This document shows, piece after piece, positions 60,772 through 64,000 of a stretch of 64,000 nt of DNA. Under the pieces are notes generated by a model, which searched no databases, had not been told where the DNA came from, and was given only the letters and a program-made list of their open reading frames with translations. The position numbers and the translations under genes are program-made. Each line of letters opens with the position of its first letter. Positions within the stretch are counted from its first letter, which is position 1. Source of the stretch: CATOSP01 sp965197545 (lineage in GTDB: Bacteria; Chloroflexota; Dehalococcoidia; Lucifugimonadales; UBA3495); the NCBI GenBank assembly GCA_965197545.1, contig CBDANJ010000008.1, positions 2,623,729-2,687,728 on the forward strand, read 5' to 3'.

Positions 60772-61449
60772 ATGCCTGATCCAGGAGAAAAACCCCGGTT
60801 GGACCGGGAGATCATCGCAATGCGGGTGGCCAAAGAGTTACCCAACGGTAGCTACGTCAACCTCGGTATCGGTATCCCGACTTTAGTGTCGGCGTTCCTC
60901 GCTCCTGGTCAGGTCGTCTTCTACCATAGCGAAAGCGGAGTGCTCAACTGCGGCCCCTTGGCCGAGGAAGGGGAGCAAGACGTCGACCTCATCAACGCCG
61001 GTGGGCAGTTCCTTCAGATGGTCCCGGGCATGTCCTTCTTCGGGTCCGCCGACGCCTTCGCCATGATCCGTGGCGGCCATGTCAACGTCACGGTCCTCGG
61101 CGCCCACCAAGTCTCAGCTAACGGAGACCTGGCCAACTGGATGCTCCCCCAAAGAGGTGTCGGGAACGTAGGCGGCGCGATGGACCTGGCGGCGGGCGCG
61201 GACGACGTGATCGTGGCCATGGAACACACCGACCGCCGAAACCAGCCCAAGATCGTGGAAGACTGCACGCTGCCATTGACCGGTAAGGGCTGCGTCTCCC
61301 TCATCGTGACCGATCTCGCGGTTGTGCGGTGTACCCAAAGCGGACTGGTCCTCGAAGAGGTGGCCCCTGGCTGGACCTCGGAAGAAATCCAGGAACTGAC
61401 CGGAGCCAATCTCTCCCTTTCGCCGGACTTGAAGGAATACCAACTCTAA
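60772..61449 (+). CDS. Class I CoA-transferase, B (beta) subunit
   Basis: Protein of 225 residues. It has the family opening IIAMRVAKELPNGSYVNLGI with GIPTL, the catalytic Glu54 in YHSESGVLNCGP, GGAMDLAAGADDVIVAMEHT and the end ITDLAVVRCTQSGLVLEEVAPG-like sequence. All features of an active B subunit are present. It lies 48 nt after the fused gene. With the upstream A gene it would make a conventional A/B enzyme, while the fused protein supplies a second, asymmetric set. Confidence 0.92.
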   Translation: MPDPGEKPRLDREIIAMRVAKELPNGSYVNLGIGIPTLVSAFLAPGQVVFYHSESGVLNCGPLAEEGEQDVDLINAGGQFLQMVPGMSFFGSADAFAMIRGGHVNVTVLGAHQVSANGDLANWMLPQRGVGNVGGAMDLAAGADDVIVAMEHTDRRNQPKIVEDCTLPLTGKGCVSLIVTDLAVVRCTQSGLVLEEVAPGWTSEEIQELTGANLSLSPDLKEYQL

Positions 61450-61481
61450 CCTGTTCTCGTACAGATCGAGGGGATACCGTT

Positions 61482-61988
61482 ATGGGTCCAGACACGTTAA
61501 CAATTGCTAATGGCGTCGCCGTGTTGGTACTGGCGATTTCAGGAATCGCCTTGTGTTCGACCATCACGATATTCCTGATCAAACTCTACCCTTCCGTCCG
61601 CAGCATCGCGTCCAATCTGGATAAGACCACCGGATCGTCGGCTGTGACCGCCGAGAACGCGGCCGTGATCTCCACCGCCTTCGCAGCCAAGGCTGACGAG
61701 ATGGCCGAAAACCTCGCAACCGCGGCGGAGAAGAGCCGGGAAACCATGGAGTCAACCGCCGAAACTACCAGTAACTTAGCAGCCGCCTCCGCGCTGCTTG
61801 GGCCTGCCGGAGCCGTGGCGAGTGCGGCCAAGTCGGTAAAAACTGGGTTGGCGGACCTCATGACCGATGAGCAGCGACAAGAAACGATTTCTCAGGTGAA
61901 AGAGAAGTTGCACTCCCAGGATGTTGCTGGCTTCGTGGAGCGGGTAACCGGAAGAGTAGGAAACTTTTTCCATATAAGGCGCGGGTGA
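61482..61988 (+). CDS. Single-pass membrane protein with a helical tail, unknown function
   Basis: From ATG 61482 it has 168 residues: a membrane helix at about 9-31 (NGVAVLVLAISGIALCSTIT, then IFLIKLYPS), then a long Ala- and Glu-rich helical region (KADEMAENLATAAEKSRETM) that may form a coiled coil, and a basic end (FFHIRRG). The layout resembles DUF948-type proteins. The function is unknown. The reading frame is open upstream to 61329, but that part overlaps the CoA-transferase gene. It lies 32 nt after that gene. Confidence 0.6.
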   Translation: MGPDTLTIANGVAVLVLAISGIALCSTITIFLIKLYPSVRSIASNLDKTTGSSAVTAENAAVISTAFAAKADEMAENLATAAEKSRETMESTAETTSNLAAASALLGPAGAVASAAKSVKTGLADLMTDEQRQETISQVKEKLHSQDVAGFVERVTGRVGNFFHIRRG

Positions 61989-62551
61989 TAGCTCCGCCCG
62001 GATTAGTAACTGTTCAGACTTTATGTGTCCTTCCTACTCCCAGCCCGTCATTCCGGGCCCCGTATCCAGTACGGGGCAGGCTTTGACCCGGAATCCAGAA
62101 ACCTTTGCAACCAGCAACGGTCACTATCATTGGCATTTCTGGATTCCCGCCCCCGGTCGAGCCGGGGGCAGGCTCTGCGCGGGAATGGCTGGTTGCGGCT
62201 GAGGGACATCGTTTGAGAATCATCATGAAGATGACCGATGTGGGATTTAGCCAATCCGCGTCCTCCAGTCTGAACAGTTACCCGGATCAGGACGATTGCA
62301 AAGTTCTTCGATTCGCAGTGTATACCTGGAGATTGCAGGGCTCCAAGCGTGGAATTTGTGGATTCCCGCCCCCGATCGAGCCGGGGGCAGGCTCTGCGCG
62401 GGAATTGCGGATGGCCTTGCCGAGGCCATGTATGAATATGAAAATTGCCTATTTTCATAGTAATGACGGGGGGAGGCGGGAATGACGGACCAGGGGAAGA
62501 TTCAACTGAGTGGCAAGACTTTGCAATCGTCCTAACCCGGATCACGCCGCG
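61989..62551. repeat. Intergenic repeats of the GTCATTCC/GGAATCC type
   Basis: Two direct copies of a 47-bp unit, 62140-62186 and 62359-62405, differ at one base. Each contains the inverted pair ATTCCCGC and GCGGGAAT around CCCCCG-GAGCCGGGGG. A related element with GTCATTCCGGGCC and CCGGAATCC lies at about 62046-62098. No gene is seen; short frames here simply follow the repeats. Confidence 0.65.
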
Positions 62552-62580
62552 TTGACTTCCCTTTAACGGGGTGTTAAGCT
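62552..62580 (+). promoter_or_regulatory. Probable thiamine operon promoter
   Basis: TTGACT at 62552-62557, a 17-bp spacer, and a weak -10 TAAGCT at 62575-62580. It lies about 30 nt before the TPP aptamer. Confidence 0.45.
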
Positions 62581-62609
62581 ACCGTAAATCCACACATAAA
62601 ATTGTACTT

Positions 62610-62702
62610 TCGGGAGCTTGGGCAAGCCAGGCTGAGAGGGTGGCCGAAGATCGTCGCCGACCGTCTGTACCTGATCCGGGTAATGCCGGTGTAGGAAAGA
62701 CG
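62610..62702 (+). ncRNA. TPP riboswitch (THI element)
   Basis: The two conserved arms of the TPP aptamer are seen: GGCTGAGAGGGTGG near 62629 and ACCTGATCCGGGTAATGCCG, then GTGTAGGAAAG, ending about 62700. The middle stem (GGCCGAAGATCGTCGCCG) is variable, as usual. It lies upstream of thiG and before a terminator-like hairpin at 62719-62751, which fits control by premature termination when TPP is bound. The exact 5' boundary of the first stem is uncertain by several bases. Confidence 0.9.
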
Positions 62703-62718
62703 CAAGGGCTAATCGAAG

Positions 62719-62751
62719 ACCGCCAGGCTCAATACCTGGCGGTTCATTTAT
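62719..62751 (+). terminator. Terminator of the TPP riboswitch
   Basis: A perfect 9-bp stem ACCGCCAGG/CCTGGCGGT with a 7-nt loop, followed by TCATTTATT. Its place between aptamer and thiG suggests it is the riboswitch expression platform. Confidence 0.75.
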
Positions 62752-62779
62752 TCTCACCGGAATTGGAGACGTAGGGGCT

Positions 62780-63571
62780 ATGTCAGACGACCTAGTTATT
62801 GCCGGAAGAACTTTCAAGTCTCGCCTCATCCTGGGGACCGGCAGGTACCGCACCATGGAAGAAATGGTGGAAGCTGTCGAGGCCTCCGGTGTCGAGATGA
62901 TTACCGTCGCCATCCGCCGCCTCGACCTGGACGACCCAACCCAGAAGACCCTGTTGGATTATATCGACTGGAACAAATACCAGATCTTGCCCAATACCGC
63001 CGGTTGCGCCACCGTCGAAGAAGCCGTTTTCGTCGCCAGGCTCGGTAGGGAAGTAGGCCAGACCGATCTGGTAAAACTGGAAGTGATCCCAGACCCCAAG
63101 TACCTCTTCCCGGACGGTGGGGCCACCCTGGAAGCGGCCAGGCAGTTGGTCGAGGAAGGCTTTGCGGTCTTGCCTTATATCCACGCTGACCCGGTGCTGG
63201 CCAAGAGGCTGGAAGACGCCGGTTGCGCCACGGTGATGCCTCTCGGCTCGGCCATCGGCTCCGGGCAGGGCATCCACACCATAGAAGAAGTAAAGATGAT
63301 CATCGAGCAGGCCAACATCCCCGTCGTCGTCGACGCCGGATTGGCCGTACCCTCCGACGCCTCGCAGGCCCTCGAGCTGGGTGCGGACGCGGTGCTGGTT
63401 AACACCGCCATCGCCCAGGCCGAGAATCCTAGACTAATGGCAGAGGCGTTCAAGCAAGGCGTGGAAGCCGGGCGCAAGGCATATCTGGCGGGCAGAATCG
63501 GAGTCCGCCCCTACGCCGCCGCCAGCAGCCCAACCGCCGACGTGCCCCAGCCCGTCTCGGCTGGCAGCTAG
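62780..63571 (+). CDS. thiG: Thiazole synthase ThiG
   Basis: Protein of 263 residues. It has LVIAGRTFKSRLILGTGRYR, VEMITVAIRRLDLDD, KLEVIPDPKYLFPDGGATLE, the phosphate site VMPLGSAIGSGQGIHT, and VVDAGLAVPSDASQALELGADAVLVNTA shown in part. ThiG builds the thiazole phosphate of thiamine from deoxyxylulose phosphate and ThiS thiocarboxylate. No thiS or thiF is seen upstream. Control by the TPP riboswitch is expected. It is followed after 6 nt by thiE. Confidence 0.95.
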   Translation: MSDDLVIAGRTFKSRLILGTGRYRTMEEMVEAVEASGVEMITVAIRRLDLDDPTQKTLLDYIDWNKYQILPNTAGCATVEEAVFVARLGREVGQTDLVKLEVIPDPKYLFPDGGATLEAARQLVEEGFAVLPYIHADPVLAKRLEDAGCATVMPLGSAIGSGQGIHTIEEVKMIIEQANIPVVVDAGLAVPSDASQALELGADAVLVNTAIAQAENPRLMAEAFKQGVEAGRKAYLAGRIGVRPYAAASSPTADVPQPVSAGS

Positions 63572-63577
63572 TCCCTG

Positions 63578-64000
63578 ATGGCAATCTCCTTGCCCCAGCC
63601 CCTGCTCTGCTTGGTCACCGACCGCACCCTGGGGGACCAAGCAACCATGGTGGACCGGATCGCCGCAGCCGTGGCCGGTGGCGTGGACATGGTCCAGGTC
63701 CGGGAAAAGGACCTTCCCGGTGGTCTGCTGCTGGAATTGGCCCAGGAGATCCGCCGCGCCGCAGGTGACGGCCCCCTTCTCATGGTAAACGAACGCGCCG
63801 ACGTCGCCCTGGCCGCTGGCGCAGCCGGAGTCCAACTGGGGGAAGAGGGACTTCCAGTCTCAATTGCAAGGGAGATTCTTGGACCCCGGCAGCTAGTTGG
63901 CAGGTCTGTCCACTCCGTGGAAGGGGCCGTGGAGGCCGCAAGTCAGGGCGCGGACCTGTTGGTCGTGGGCACTATGTTCGCTACCCGCTCCCACCCGGGC
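63578..64000 (+). CDS. thiE: Thiamine-phosphate synthase ThiE, N-terminal part
   Basis: The frame starts with ATG at 63578 and runs 141 codons to the window end without a stop. It contains LCLVTDRTLGDQATMVDRIA, the diphosphate-binding MVQVREKDLPGG, the segment LLMVNERADVALAAGAAGVQ and LGEEGLPV, GRSVHSVEGAVEAASQGAD and the GTMFATRSHPG of the active-site loop. ThiE couples the pyrimidine diphosphate with thiazole phosphate. Only the last 70 or so residues are outside the window. The start is 6 nt after thiG, so both are in the riboswitch-controlled operon. Confidence 0.93.
   Translation, partial: MAISLPQPLLCLVTDRTLGDQATMVDRIAAAVAGGVDMVQVREKDLPGGLLLELAQEIRRAAGDGPLLMVNERADVALAAGAAGVQLGEEGLPVSIAREILGPRQLVGRSVHSVEGAVEAASQGADLLVVGTMFATRSHPG

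Noticed and set aside
62140..62405. Two 47-bp direct repeats considered as a CRISPR remnant
   Set aside because: Only two units, 172 nt apart, with internal inverted sequence and related elements nearby; there are no cas genes.

Overview
The window is a GC-rich (about 60%), gene-dense bacterial chromosome segment. GTG and TTG starts are common and Shine-Dalgarno sites are good. No rRNA, prophage, transposase gene or CRISPR array is visible. The gene mix (many family III CoA-transferases, crotonases, D-threonine-aldolase-like proteins, an oligopeptide transporter, cobalamin MetH, Fhs, one GroES/GroEL pair under CIRCE) fits a heterotrophic Chloroflexota/Dehalococcoidia-like organism such as the SAR202 group. 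This placement is inference from gene content, not from a marker phylogeny.

Layout. 0-1.4 kb: end of a biotin-dependent acyl-CoA carboxylase (biotin carboxylase plus biotinyl carrier). 1.4-3 kb: a type I restriction hsdR relic, a DEDDh exonuclease, repeats and tRNA-Leu(CAA). 3.2-7.1 kb: the rpmH-rnpA-yidD-(two lipoproteins)-yidC-jag operon behind a clear promoter. 7.1-9.6 kb: recQ and a lone Ada-type zinc domain. 9.8-14.5 kb: a beta-lactamase-fold hydrolase, a crotonase and a pair of CaiB proteins. 14.7-18.5 kb: two D-threonine-aldolase-like genes, then a decayed stretch with a broken unknown gene and a hicBA locus whose hicA is split by a small mobile element. 18.5-27 kb: NIPSNAP protein, fhs, metH and an M1 aminopeptidase. 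27-30.7 kb: leuC and leuD interleaved with two Uma2 genes. 30.7-36.3 kb: a second CaiB pair, a small barrel protein and a ThDP enzyme. 36.8-43 kb: a five-gene oligopeptide ABC transporter. 43.2-48.5 kb: a MenB-like crotonase, an 891-residue double-CaiB fusion and a two-subunit ComDE-like decarboxylase. 48.6-56.2 kb: plsY, a Pro/Thr-rich lipoprotein, a glutaredoxin-DinB gene with an in-frame TGA, and a crotonase/PHP/acyl-CoA ligase operon next to a PanE-like gene. 56.3-58.4 kb: groES-groEL. 58.5-61.5 kb: a class I CoA-transferase operon. 62.6 kb to the end: TPP riboswitch, thiG and partial thiE.

Three observations stand out. (1) The glutaredoxin-DinB gene has a TGA exactly where the first redox Cys of the CxxC motif should be, with a hairpin 15 nt downstream: a candidate selenoprotein. 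(2) All three CaiB sets pair a protein that keeps the catalytic Asp with one that has Gln or Trp there; in the third set the two are fused, which suggests obligate asymmetric heterodimers. (3) The class I CoA-transferase operon reads A, (B without catalytic Glu fused to A), B, so asymmetry appears in an unrelated enzyme family as well. A 98-109 bp mobile element with intact terminal repeats and TAA duplications can be reconstructed at two loci, and one copy has killed a HicA toxin.
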